From assembly GCF_003244315.1 (NCBI RefSeq), contig NZ_QKWH01000001.1, forward strand, positions 124,001 through 188,000: 64,000 nt of DNA. The letters are read 5' to 3'. The stretch is from Xylanimonas oleitrophica. GTDB lineage: Bacteria; Actinomycetota; Actinomycetes; Actinomycetales; Cellulomonadaceae. Made by a program: the position numbers and the translations under genes. Shown here piece by piece: positions 48,692 to 56,886 of the stretch. Numbering within the stretch: position 1 is the first letter of the stretch; each line of letters begins with the position of its first letter. The notes under the pieces were generated by a model. The model was not told the DNA's origin and did no database searches. It was given only the letters and a program-made list of their open reading frames with translations.

Positions 48692-50245
48692 TCAGCCGCG
48701 CAGCGACGCCATCCACGCCTCGACGGCGTCCGGGTCGCGGGGCAGAGCGGCCGAGAGGTTCTCGTGGCCGTCCGCCGTGACCAGCACGTCGTCCTCGATG
48801 CGCACGCCGATCCCGCGGTACTCCTCCGGCACCGCGAGGTCGTCCGCCTTGAAGTACAGGCCGGGCTCGATGGTGAACACCATGCCCGGCTCCAGCACGG
48901 CGTCCTGGTAGAGCTCGCGGCGGGCCTGCGCGCAGTCGTGCACGTCGAGCCCGAGGTGGTGGGAGGTGCCGTGCACCATCCAGCGGCGGTGCTGCTGCCC
49001 CTCGGGCGTCAGCGCCACCTCGGCCGTGACGCCGTCGGGCAGCAGGCCCCACTCCTCGAGCCGGGCTGCGATGACCTCCATGGCGGCGGCGTGCAGGTCG
49101 CGGAAGCGCGTGCCGGGCCGGGCGACGGCGAACGCGGCGTCGGCGGCGTCGAGCACCGCCTGGTACACGCGGCGCTGCACGTCGGTGAAGGTGCCGTCCA
49201 CGGGCAGGGTGCGGGTGACGTCGGCGGTGTAGAGGGAGTCGACCTCCACGCCGGCGTCGAGCAGCAGCAGCTCGCCGGGGCGCACCTGCCCGTCGTTGGT
49301 GATCCAGTGCAGCGTGGTGGCGTGCTCGCCGGCGGCCGCGATGGTCTCGTACCCGACGGCGTTGCCCTCCAGGCGGGCGTGGGCGTCGAACGTGGTCTCC
49401 ACGACGCGCTCGCCCCGGCGGTGCGCGACGGCGCGGGGCAGCGCGCGGACCACCTCGGCGAAGCCCTCGATGGTGCGGTCCACCGCCTCGCGCATGTGCT
49501 CGATCTCGAGCGCGTCCTTGATCAGGCGCAGCTCGCTGGTGGTCACGACGAGCGCCTCGTCGGTGAGCTCGCCGGTCTCGGCGTCCTCCACCCCGGCCTC
49601 GGCACGGATGGCCTCGACGAGAGTCTCCACGCTCTCGTCGGCGCCGGTCACGACCAGCAGGGTCACGCCGGCCCCGACGTCCTTGGCCAGGGCGTCGCGC
49701 AGCTCGTCGACGTGGCGGGCCTCGATGCCGGTCTGCGTGGTGACGTCGTCCAGCGAGGGGCGGGCGCCCACCCAGAACTCGCCGTAGCGGGAGTCGGCGT
49801 AGAACTCCTCGGTGTCGCGGGCGGCGAGGGGGCGCACGTAGAGCACCGCGTGGTGGCCGGAGCCGTCGTCGCCCTCGCCGTCGCGCACGGGGTGCATGAC
49901 CAGCACGGCGTCGGGCTCGTGGTCGGTGCCGAACCCGGTCAGGTGCGCGAAGGCCGAGTGGGGGCGGAACCGGTAGTCGGTGTCGTTCGAGCGGGTCTTG
50001 AGCGATCCGGCGGGGATCACGAGCCGGGCGCCGCGGAAGGAGGCGGAGAGGCGTGCGCGCCGCTCGGCGGTGAAGGGCACGGCCGGCGACGGCTCGACGT
50101 GGAGGTCGGCGCGCGGGGCCCAGCGGGAGGTGATGAACTCGACGAACGCCTTGGAGCTCGGCCGGTTGCGGTGGTCGCTGGGCGCCTGAGAGGGCTTCGC
50201 GGTCTCGGCGGGCTCGGTCTCGGGCGTGGTGATGTCGTCGGTCAT
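48692..50245 (-). CDS. pepP: Aminopeptidase P family Xaa-Pro peptidase (M24)
   Basis: 517 aa. An N-terminal AMP_N domain (VPFTAERRARLSASFRGARL, NDTDYRFRPHSAFAHLTGF) and the M24 pita-bread domain with all metal ligands: two Asp in LLLDAGVEVDSLYTADVTRT, His in HGTSHHLGLDVHD, Glu in FTIEPGLYF and Glu in IGVRIEDDVLV. It removes N-terminal residues before proline, in the cytoplasm. ATG 50245; the first 30 residues are a Thr/Glu/Pro extension. The alpha/beta hydrolase lies 75 bp upstream on the same strand. Confidence 0.95.
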   Translation of the reverse strand: MTDDITTPETEPAETAKPSQAPSDHRNRPSSKAFVEFITSRWAPRADLHVEPSPAVPFTAERRARLSASFRGARLVIPAGSLKTRSNDTDYRFRPHSAFAHLTGFGTDHEPDAVLVMHPVRDGEGDDGSGHHAVLYVRPLAARDTEEFYADSRYGEFWVGARPSLDDVTTQTGIEARHVDELRDALAKDVGAGVTLLVVTGADESVETLVEAIRAEAGVEDAETGELTDEALVVTTSELRLIKDALEIEHMREAVDRTIEGFAEVVRALPRAVAHRRGERVVETTFDAHARLEGNAVGYETIAAAGEHATTLHWITNDGQVRPGELLLLDAGVEVDSLYTADVTRTLPVDGTFTDVQRRVYQAVLDAADAAFAVARPGTRFRDLHAAAMEVIAARLEEWGLLPDGVTAEVALTPEGQQHRRWMVHGTSHHLGLDVHDCAQARRELYQDAVLEPGMVFTIEPGLYFKADDLAVPEEYRGIGVRIEDDVLVTADGHENLSAALPRDPDAVEAWMASLRG

Positions 50246-50320
50246 GCGTCCCAGTCTCGCACCCGGGGCCGTGCCTGCGGGAGGCCCCGGCCGCGACGAC
50301 CGGCGTACCGCCCGGCCGGG

Positions 50321-51124
50321 TCAGCCCCGGCCGAAGTCGCGCAGGGCCTGGGAGAGCACCCGGTTGAACGCCTCGGGGGCGTGGCTGTTGACGTCGTGGC
50401 CGGCGCCGGGCACGACGACGAGGGTGCCGTCGGCCGCGGCGGCCAGGTGCCGCTGCTCCTCGAGCCGGAGCCGGTCGCGGGCCCCGTTGACGAGCCACAC
50501 GGGGACGCGTGCCGCACGCAGGTCGGCCACGGAGGAACGGCCTGCGAGCTGTGTGAGGGCGTCGGTGACGACCTGCCAGCCGGGCCGGAACGTCTCGGGG
50601 GCGGTGGTGTCCCCGGCGATGGCGGGGACGTCGGTGCCGGGGGCGCGGGAGCGTCCGCCGAGCGCACCTGCCCGCAGGCGTGCCAGGGCGGCCCGGGTGC
50701 CGCGGCGTGCGGCGCCCAGACCTCCGACGGTGGCGTGCGCGACGTCGCGGAACAGCGCCACGGGCTTGCCGCGCGGGTCGGAGCAGCAGGCGGCGGCCAC
50801 CACGCCCACGAGCCGGGACGACGACGTGCCGGCGCGCGACGCCTCGCGCGCCGCGTACGCGAGGCTGGTGTAGCCGCCGAGGCTCAGGCCCACCAGGGCG
50901 ACCGGGCGACCGGGGCCGAACGAGCGGACCGCGTCGTCGACGACGTCGAACGCGGCAGGCAGGGTGAAGCGGTCCTCGTGGCGCGCGCCGTGGGCGGGCA
51001 GGTCCACGGCGACGGCGTCGTGGCCGGCGTCGTGCAGGTAGCGCAGCTGCGGTGCCCAGATCGCCGACGACGTCCGCATCCCGTGCACGAGCACCACGGC
51101 GGGGGGCGTGGGGGAGGAGCTCAT
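50321..51124 (-). CDS. Alpha/beta-fold hydrolase
   Basis: 267 aa. VVLVHGMRTSSAIW provides the oxyanion-side HG, the nucleophile is Ser in VGLSLGGYTS, Asp in NGARDRLRLE and His in VPGAGHDVNSH complete the triad. Substrate unknown. The start at ATG 51124 begins MSSSPTPPAVVL; the frame is open to 51208 but that part lacks homology-like character. Probably transcribed ahead of pepP. Confidence 0.85.
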   Translation of the reverse strand: MSSSPTPPAVVLVHGMRTSSAIWAPQLRYLHDAGHDAVAVDLPAHGARHEDRFTLPAAFDVVDDAVRSFGPGRPVALVGLSLGGYTSLAYAAREASRAGTSSSRLVGVVAAACCSDPRGKPVALFRDVAHATVGGLGAARRGTRAALARLRAGALGGRSRAPGTDVPAIAGDTTAPETFRPGWQVVTDALTQLAGRSSVADLRAARVPVWLVNGARDRLRLEEQRHLAAAADGTLVVVPGAGHDVNSHAPEAFNRVLSQALRDFGRG

Positions 51125-51353
51125 CTCTCGATGGTGCGCCGTGCGGCGCGGCGGCGCGCGGGAGGGGCGCCGCAGGATCGGTGAAGCGGTCGTGCGGACC
51201 GTCTTCACGCCGGGCGGGGCGCTCGGGACCGCATCGTCGAACTGGCGTGGAACGGCTGCCGGACGGCCGTCGGGCGGTGGCGGTGCTGTGACGTGCGTCG
51301 TCCGCCGCTCGTGGCGGCCTGGACCTGCACCGGCGCGTCCCTATCCTTGGTCC

Positions 51354-52193
51354 GTGATCGACCTCCACACGCACTCGACGGCGTCCGACGGTACGGGCAC
51401 GCCGGCGCAGGTCGTGGAGGACGCCGCGGCGGCGGGCCTCGCCGTCGTCGGCCTCACCGACCACGACACGGCGGCGGGCTGGGACGAGGCTGCCGCCGCC
51501 GCCGCACGCGTGGGGGTCGCCCTGGTGCGCGGTGCCGAGATCTCGGCCACCGCGGACCACGTGAGCGTCCACCTGCTGGCCTACCTGCACGACCCCACGC
51601 ACCCGGCGCTGCTCGCGGAGCTGGAGCGCACGCGCACCGCGCGGCGCGGGCGGCTCGAGCGCATGGCCGCCCTCCTCGCGCAGGACTACCCGATCACCTG
51701 GGAGGACGTCCTGGCGCAGACGGGCCCTGGCGCCACCGTGGGGCGGCCGCACCTGGCCGACGCCCTCGTGGCCGCCGGGGTGGTGGCCGACCGGGACGAG
51801 GCGTTCGCCACCGTGCTGCGGCCGGGCACCCGCTACTACGTGCCGCACCACGCGCCCGACGCCGTCAGCGCCGTGCGCGCCGTCCGGGCTGCGGGCGGTG
51901 TGCCGGTGCTCGCCCACCCGGGCGCGGCGCAGCGGGGGCGCGTAGTCACCGAGGCCACCATCGAGGAGCTGGCCGCCGCGGGGCTGGCCGGGCTCGAGGT
52001 GGACCACCGCGACCACGACGAGGCCACGCGGGCCCGGCTGCGGCAGGTGACCCGGTCCCTGGGGCTGCTGGTCACCGGGTCGAGCGACTACCACGGGGCG
52101 GGCAAGCCGAACCGTCTCGGAGAGAACACCACCGCGCCGCACGTGCTGGCGCAGATCGAGGAGCAGGGGTTGCTGGACGTGATCCGCCCATGA
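51354..52193 (+). CDS. PHP domain phosphoesterase
   Basis: 279 aa. The PHP metal motifs are intact: IDLHTHSTASDGTGTP, GLTDHDTAAGW, VRGAEIS, PVLAHPG, LEVDHRDHDE and TGSSDYHG. Related proteins act as 3',5'-nucleotide bisphosphate or oligoribonucleotide phosphatases (YciV-like); the substrate here is inferred only. GTG 51354 follows TATCCT plus 6 nt. Its stop overlaps marC (ATGA). Confidence 0.88.
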   Translation: MIDLHTHSTASDGTGTPAQVVEDAAAAGLAVVGLTDHDTAAGWDEAAAAAARVGVALVRGAEISATADHVSVHLLAYLHDPTHPALLAELERTRTARRGRLERMAALLAQDYPITWEDVLAQTGPGATVGRPHLADALVAAGVVADRDEAFATVLRPGTRYYVPHHAPDAVSAVRAVRAAGGVPVLAHPGAAQRGRVVTEATIEELAAAGLAGLEVDHRDHDEATRARLRQVTRSLGLLVTGSSDYHGAGKPNRLGENTTAPHVLAQIEEQGLLDVIRP

Positions 52194-52825
52194 GCGACGT
52201 GATCAACGTCGTCCTCTTCACCGAGGTCTTCGTGACCCTCTTCGTGATCATGGACCCGCCCGGCACCGTGCCGGTGTTCCTGGCCCTGACCTCGCGCATG
52301 ACCCCCAAGCAGCGCAACCGGGCTGCCCGGCAGGCGATCCTCGTGGCGTTCGGCGTCATCGTGGTGTTCGCGGTGTTCGGGCAGCAGGTGCTGCACTACA
52401 TGGGCATCTCGCTGCCGGCCCTGCAGGCGTCGGGCGGCCTGCTGCTGCTGTTCGTGGCCATGGAGCTGCTCACCGGCAAGATGGAGGAGCCTGAGCCGGC
52501 CAAGGGCGGGTCGGTCAACGTGGCGCTCGTGCCGCTGGGCACCCCGCTGCTCGCGGGGCCGGGCGTCATCGTGGCCACGATGGTGTTCGTGCAGCAGAAG
52601 GTGGCCGACGGCGACAGCGCCGTGGCGCACTGGGTCGCCATCGCCGTGGCCATCGTCGCGGTCCACGTGTGCACCTACCTGGCGATGCGGTTCGCCAACG
52701 TCATCCAGCGCGTGCTGCGCGACTCGGGCGTCACGCTGGTGACGCGCATCGCCGGTCTGCTGCTGGCGGCGATCGCCGTGCAGATGATCGCCACCGCCGT
52801 CACGGAGTTCGTCCGCGCCGCCTGA
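52190..52825 (+). CDS. MarC family integral membrane protein
   Basis: 211 aa with six hydrophobic segments. FVTLFVIMDPPGTVPVFLAL at the N-terminus, FGVIVVFAVFGQQVLHYMGI, ASGGLLLLFVAMELLTGK and PLGTPLLAGPGVIVATMV are the MarC family blocks. Despite its name the family has no proven role in multidrug resistance. ATG 52190 overlaps the PHP stop by 4 bp, suggesting coupling. Confidence 0.88.
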   Translation: MSDVINVVLFTEVFVTLFVIMDPPGTVPVFLALTSRMTPKQRNRAARQAILVAFGVIVVFAVFGQQVLHYMGISLPALQASGGLLLLFVAMELLTGKMEEPEPAKGGSVNVALVPLGTPLLAGPGVIVATMVFVQQKVADGDSAVAHWVAIAVAIVAVHVCTYLAMRFANVIQRVLRDSGVTLVTRIAGLLLAAIAVQMIATAVTEFVRAA

Positions 52826-52867
52826 GGGGCCGGCTCGGCCGGGGCACGGGGGAGTGGTGCGCAGCGC

Positions 52868-53161
52868 CTAGCGGACCGGTTCGAGGACGACGCCGACCGT
52901 GCCGCCGTCGGGGATCTGCTCGGCGGCGCGGACGGCGCGCTTGACCGGCAGCACGTAGCCGCCCTGCTCGTCGCTGGGGAACACCGACGTGGACCAGCGC
53001 GTGCCCCCGATCGTCGCGGTCACCTTGATCGAGCCGAACCCGCGCGGCGGCAGGGGGAGCTCGGCGAGCTCGTCGGACAGCTCGGGAGGCACGGTCACGA
53101 ACCACCACGCCTCACGGCGGGCGGACCACTGCCAGAGCGGGGCGGTGAACTCCAGGCGCAC
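52868..53161 (-). CDS. DUF1905 family protein
   Basis: 97 aa. LEFTAPLWQW and AWWFVTVPPELSDEL, then GFGSIKVTATIGGTRWSTS and GGYVLPVKRAVRAAEQI, match the DUF1905 beta-barrel. GTG 53161 is preceded by TACCGT and 6 nt (leaderless); the longer open frame upstream is Arg-rich and not conserved. Function unknown. It is convergent with marC. Confidence 0.8.
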   Translation of the reverse strand: MRLEFTAPLWQWSARREAWWFVTVPPELSDELAELPLPPRGFGSIKVTATIGGTRWSTSVFPSDEQGGYVLPVKRAVRAAEQIPDGGTVGVVLEPVR

Positions 53162-53299
53162 CCGGCAACGGTAACCGGGCCTCGGGGCGGGGCGCTCGGC
53201 CCGGCTCTCGTGGCCGTGCGTCGCGGGCCCGAGGAGGGACCGTGGCGGGATGGTGCCGATGGCGCGGTCGCGCCACCGCATGCCTCTAGGTTGTGGCCC

Positions 53300-53578
53300 A
53301 TGAGGTCCACCCCTGCCGTCTGTGCTGTCGCGCTCGTCCTGCTCACCCTGGTGCTGTTCGTCTTCGACCTGCCCGACGCGCTCTCGGCCGCGGTGCAGGT
53401 GGGCTGGGCCGCAGCCCTCGGGGTGCTGCTCTGGCTCGGGGCGACCGCGCTGCGGAGCAAGATCCGGGCCCGGCTCCTCGACCTGGTGGCCGACGGGCCC
53501 GGTGGGCGCGACGAGGTGCGCGACCTCGACGTCCACCACGGCGAGGGGCGGGTGCCCCAGCAGCGCCCCCGCCCGTGA
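53300..53578 (+). CDS. Small membrane protein, unknown
   Basis: 92 aa. Two hydrophobic stretches (VCAVALVLLTLVLFVF and VGWAAALGVLLWLGA) and a charged C-terminal half (SKIRARLLDL, DEVRDLDVHHGEGRVPQQ). ATG 53300 follows TAGGTT plus 7 nt. Divergent from DUF1905. No family recognised. Confidence 0.65.
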   Translation: MRSTPAVCAVALVLLTLVLFVFDLPDALSAAVQVGWAAALGVLLWLGATALRSKIRARLLDLVADGPGGRDEVRDLDVHHGEGRVPQQRPRP

Positions 53579-53606
53579 GCGGGGAAGGCGCCCGGCACCC
53601 GTGAGC

Positions 53607-53651
53607 GAAGGGCCCGGGCCCGGCAGCAGTGCTGCCGGGCCCGGGCCCTTC
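53607..53651. terminator. Hairpin between small membrane gene and rhlE
   Basis: Arms 53607-53628 and 53630-53651 are perfect complements over 22 bp around one central base; the RNA stem would be slightly shorter to allow a loop. Convergent genes on both sides. Confidence 0.85.
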
Positions 53652-53671
53652 GGTGTCGTCCTGGGCGGGCG

Positions 53672-55360
53672 TCAGCCCTCCGTGGAGGTCTGCTGCGGCC
53701 CGCCCGCAGGCTTGCCCCCGCGCGTGCGGCGGCGGTTGCGGGGCCGACGACGGCGCTCGCCGTCGCCCCCCTCACCCGCGCCGCCGGCCGCGCTCGCGCC
53801 GCCCGCGCCGCCGGCCGCCGTCGCGCCCGCGTCGGCCGAGGTGCCCTCGTTGCGGCGGCGCTCGCCACCACCGGAGCGAGGACGGCCACCACGGCCGCCC
53901 CGCGAGCCGCCGCCGTCGCGGGAGCCCTCGCGGGACCCGGAGCGCGAGCCGCCCTCGGAGCCCTGGCGCGGCGTGTGCCGCTTGCCGGTCTCGCCGAGGT
54001 CCTCGAGCTCCTCGGCCTCCAGGCCGCCCAGCTTGCGCTTCTCCTTGGGCAGCCGGCCCTTGGTGCCCTCGGGGATGCCGAGGTCGGAGAACAGGTGCGG
54101 CGAGGAGGAGTACGTCTCGACGGGCTCGGCGAAGCCGAGGTCGAGCGTCCGGTCGATGAGCTGCCAGCGCGGCACGTCGTCCCAGTCCACGAACGTGACG
54201 GCGGTGCCCTTGTTGCCCGCGCGGCCCGTACGGCCGATGCGGTGCAGGTACGTGCGCTCGTCCTCGGGGCACTGGTAGTTCACCACGTGCGTGACGTCCT
54301 CGACGTCGATGCCGCGCGCGGCCACGTCCGTGGCCACCAGCACGTCGATGTGGCCGTTGCGGAAGGCGCGCAGCGCCTGCTCGCGGGCGCCCTGGCCCAG
54401 GTCGCCGTGGATGGCGCCCGCGGCGAACCCGCGCTCGCGCAGCTCGTCGGACACCTTGGCGGCGGTGCGCTTGGTGCGCGCGAACACGATCGTGCGGCCG
54501 CGGCCGTCCGCCTGGAGGATGCGGGCCAGGACCTCGACCTTGTCCAGCGCGTGCGCGCGGTAGACGACCTGGCGCGTGTTCTTGACGGTCGCGCCGCCGT
54601 CGTCCGGGTCCGCGGCACGGATGTGCGTGGGCTGCGACATGTAGCGGCGCGCCATCGACACGACCGGGCCCGGCATGGTGGCCGAGAACAGCATGGTGTG
54701 CCGCTTGGCCGGGGTGCGGGACAGGATCCGCTCGACGTCGGGCAGGAACCCGAGGTCCAGCATCTCGTCCGCCTCGTCCAGCACCACGGTCTGCGCGCGC
54801 GTCAGGTTGAGGTGGCCCTGGTTGAGCAGGTCCACCATGCGGCCCGGCGTGCCGACGACGACCTCGACGCCCTTCTCGAGGGCCTCGATCTGCGGCTCGT
54901 ACGCGCGGCCGCCGTAGATCTGCACGATGCGCACGCTGCGCTTGCGCGAGGCGTTGGCGAGGTCGTTGGCGACCTGGACGGCCAGCTCGCGCGTCGGTGC
55001 GACGACGATGGCCTGCGGCTTGCCCGGGGCGGGCAGCTCGTCGTACCCGGGCTCGCCCGGGGCGACGACACGGTGCAGCAGCGGGACGCCGAAGCCCAGC
55101 GTCTTGCCGGTGCCGGTCTTGGCCTGGCCGATGATGTCGTGGCCCTGCAGCGCGACCGGCAGGGTCATCGCCTGGATGGGGAACGGGTGCGTGATGCCCA
55201 CCTCGGCCAGCGCCTCGACGATCTCGGGGCGCACCCCGAAGTCGGCGAACGAGACGTCCTGGGCCTGGATGGAGGAGACGGTGCTGCCCGCCGCGGCGTC
55301 GGCGGCGCCCGGGTCGACGACCTGCGCGCCGTCGGGGACGGTGTTCTCTGTGGTGGTCAC
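53672..55360 (-). CDS. rhlE: DEAD-box RNA helicase, RhlE type
   Basis: 562 aa. Q-motif FADFGVRPEIVEAL, motif I AKTGTGKT, motif Ia PTRELAVQ, GTPGRMVDLL, DEAD box (VLDEADEMLD), SAT (MLFSATMPG), and VATDVAARGIDVEDVTHVVNY with HRIGRTGRAG. The C-terminal 150 residues are Gly/Arg/Ser-rich (RGGRGGRPRSGGG) and end in a basic stretch, as in RNA-degradosome-linked helicases. GTG 55360 has GAAGG upstream. A leader of about 200 nt precedes it. The rhlE-ferritin-like-DUF3107-adnAB order resembles that in mycobacteria. Confidence 0.94.
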   Translation of the reverse strand: MTTTENTVPDGAQVVDPGAADAAAGSTVSSIQAQDVSFADFGVRPEIVEALAEVGITHPFPIQAMTLPVALQGHDIIGQAKTGTGKTLGFGVPLLHRVVAPGEPGYDELPAPGKPQAIVVAPTRELAVQVANDLANASRKRSVRIVQIYGGRAYEPQIEALEKGVEVVVGTPGRMVDLLNQGHLNLTRAQTVVLDEADEMLDLGFLPDVERILSRTPAKRHTMLFSATMPGPVVSMARRYMSQPTHIRAADPDDGGATVKNTRQVVYRAHALDKVEVLARILQADGRGRTIVFARTKRTAAKVSDELRERGFAAGAIHGDLGQGAREQALRAFRNGHIDVLVATDVAARGIDVEDVTHVVNYQCPEDERTYLHRIGRTGRAGNKGTAVTFVDWDDVPRWQLIDRTLDLGFAEPVETYSSSPHLFSDLGIPEGTKGRLPKEKRKLGGLEAEELEDLGETGKRHTPRQGSEGGSRSGSREGSRDGGGSRGGRGGRPRSGGGERRRNEGTSADAGATAAGGAGGASAAGGAGEGGDGERRRRPRNRRRTRGGKPAGGPQQTSTEG

Positions 55361-55611
55361 AAGTGCCTTCGGTCTGTAGTCGGCGCGGCGCGACCTGGGA
55401 GGCCGGGGCCGGGAGGCCCGCAGGCGCTGCCACCGGCGCGCTGCACCGGGTGGACGGCAGCCGATCGCGGAAGGACGTCGCGACGCCGCGGGATCCCGGC
55501 CGGAACCGGGTCTCCGCGGGCCGTCGCGGAAGATCTGCACGGGACGACCGGGCAACCGTGGTACGCACCCAGTCTACGCGACGGCGCCTCCCGCGCCCGT
55601 ATCCTGGCCCG
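55361..55611. promoter_or_regulatory. Divergent promoter region and long rhlE leader
   Basis: Minus strand: TAGACT at 55571-55576 places the rhlE start near 55564, a leader of about 200 nt. Plus strand: TATCCT (55600-55605) plus 6 nt leads to the MiaE-like ATG 55612. The two -10 boxes lie within 35 bp. The leader has no gene I can support. Confidence 0.5.
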
Positions 55612-56313
55612 ATGAGCGAGCCGACCCCTGCCGACGAGCACGTCCTCGACCTGGTCGGCCTGGCCGCGTACCTCCGGCTGCGCACGTTCTCGCTGCTCGC
55701 GGCGCAGGCGGCCGGCGCCCCCGACCTCGACGGCGCCCAGCGCCTGGCCCGCATCGCCGGCCGGGTGGTGCGGCACCAGGAGGACCTGCTCGCGCTGGGC
55801 GAGGCGCGCGGGGCCGACGCCGTGGCGCTGATGTCCCCCTTCGACGGCCTGCTGGACGCGTTCGAGCAGCGCACGCCGGCCTCGACCTGGTGGGAGGGCC
55901 TGCTGACGGGCGTCGTCGGCCACGGCGTCTCGGGCGACCTGTGCCGCCTGCTGGCCCGCGGCCTGTCGCCGGGCGGTGCGGACGCCGTCCTGCCGGCGCT
56001 CGCGGACGAGGAGCACGAGGACGACTCGGCGACGACGCTGGTGCGGTCCGCCGCCGCGGCGGACCCGGTCCTCGCCTCGCGGCTCGCCCTGTGGGGACGG
56101 CGCGTGGTGGGCGAGTCCCTGTCGCTCGCCCAGGAGCTGCTGGGCCGCAGCCCGGCGCTCGGGGAGCTGGCCCGTGCGGCGGCCCGGGCGGCCGGCGTCA
56201 CGGACGGCGCAGGCGCGGCGGTCGGCTCGTCCGCGGACGTCACGGCGTGGGTGCTGGGCGAGCTGACGGCCGAGCACACGCGTCGGATGGACCGGATGGG
56301 CCTGGCGGCCTGA
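55612..56313 (+). CDS. Ferritin-like (MiaE-like) protein
   Basis: 233 aa. Mostly helical, with the diiron-type carboxylate/His spots VVRHQEDLLAL, LADEEHEDDS and ELTAEHTRRMDR spaced as in ferritin-like tRNA-hydroxylase (MiaE) relatives found in actinobacteria. Iron binding and function are inference; no proof of tRNA modification. ATG 55612 follows TATCCT plus 6 nt. Divergent from rhlE and closed by the 56408-56447 hairpin. Confidence 0.8.
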   Translation: MSEPTPADEHVLDLVGLAAYLRLRTFSLLAAQAAGAPDLDGAQRLARIAGRVVRHQEDLLALGEARGADAVALMSPFDGLLDAFEQRTPASTWWEGLLTGVVGHGVSGDLCRLLARGLSPGGADAVLPALADEEHEDDSATTLVRSAAAADPVLASRLALWGRRVVGESLSLAQELLGRSPALGELARAAARAAGVTDGAGAAVGSSADVTAWVLGELTAEHTRRMDRMGLAA

Positions 56314-56407
56314 CGCCTGCGCCCGTCGGGCGCCGACGCGGCGGTCGACGGCCGCTCTCGCGCGGGTGCTGGGCGCGGTGCCGGGGCAACGGAGCGGTGC
56401 CGACAGA

Positions 56408-56447
56408 CGGACGAGGGCCGGTGGCAGCAGCCACCGGCCCTCGTCCG
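56408..56447. terminator. Hairpin between MiaE-like and DUF3107 genes
   Basis: 18-bp perfect stem, arms 56408-56425 and 56430-56447, loop AGCA, followed by TTCCTCG. Convergent genes. Confidence 0.8.
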
Positions 56448-56489
56448 TTCCTCGCCACCGGGGTGGCGGACCGCTTCGGGCGGTCGTGG

Positions 56490-56714
56490 TCAGAGCGAGC
56501 CGAAGCCCACGCGCCGGGTCTCCTCCGGGCCGACCTCGACGTAGCCGATCGTCGCGGCGGGCACGACGACGCGACGGCCGCGGGTGTCCGTGAGCTCGAG
56601 GATGCCGCCGTCGGCCAGGGCCTTCTTCAGGGCTGCGGCGACCTCGTCGGCGGTGAGGTCCGTCTCCAGGGCCAGCTCGCGAGGCAGGTTCTGCACACCG
56701 ATCGTGACTTCCAC
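56490..56714 (-). CDS. DUF3107 small protein
   Basis: 74 aa. VEVTIGVQNLPRELALETDL and ADEVAAALKKAL, then LTDTRGRRVVVPAATIGYVEVG, match DUF3107 (the Rv3208A/TB9.4 family). GTG 56714 has a GGAGAG ribosome-binding site. Function unknown. Mycobacteria have a TetR gene beside this family; none is seen here. Divergent from adnA. Confidence 0.85.
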   Translation of the reverse strand: MEVTIGVQNLPRELALETDLTADEVAAALKKALADGGILELTDTRGRRVVVPAATIGYVEVGPEETRRVGFGSL

Positions 56715-56848
56715 GTTCTCTCCTTCGCAGGCGCGGGCTGCCGCGCGGGTGACTTGCCGGGACTCGGAGCGCTGGGCCCGAAGCCGCCTCGATCCTAACC
56801 AGGCACGTCGTGCCGGCGGCGCCGGGCAGGTCCCCTTTTCGCCGAGGG

Positions 56849-56864
56849 CCGACACCGGTGTCGG
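56849..56864. promoter_or_regulatory. Palindrome in front of adnA
   Basis: CCGACACCGGTGTCGG is a perfect 16-bp palindrome 22 bp upstream of the adnA start. It does not look like the actinobacterial SOS box (TCGAAC-N4-GTTCGA). Role unknown. Confidence 0.35.
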
Positions 56865-56886
56865 TGGCCCGTGATCGGATGTGCCC

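Noticed and set aside
51125-51353. 229-bp gap between the hydrolase and PHP genes examined for a small gene
   Set aside because: Frames crossing it are extensions of neighbours without coding character; only the TATCCT box before 51354 is supported.
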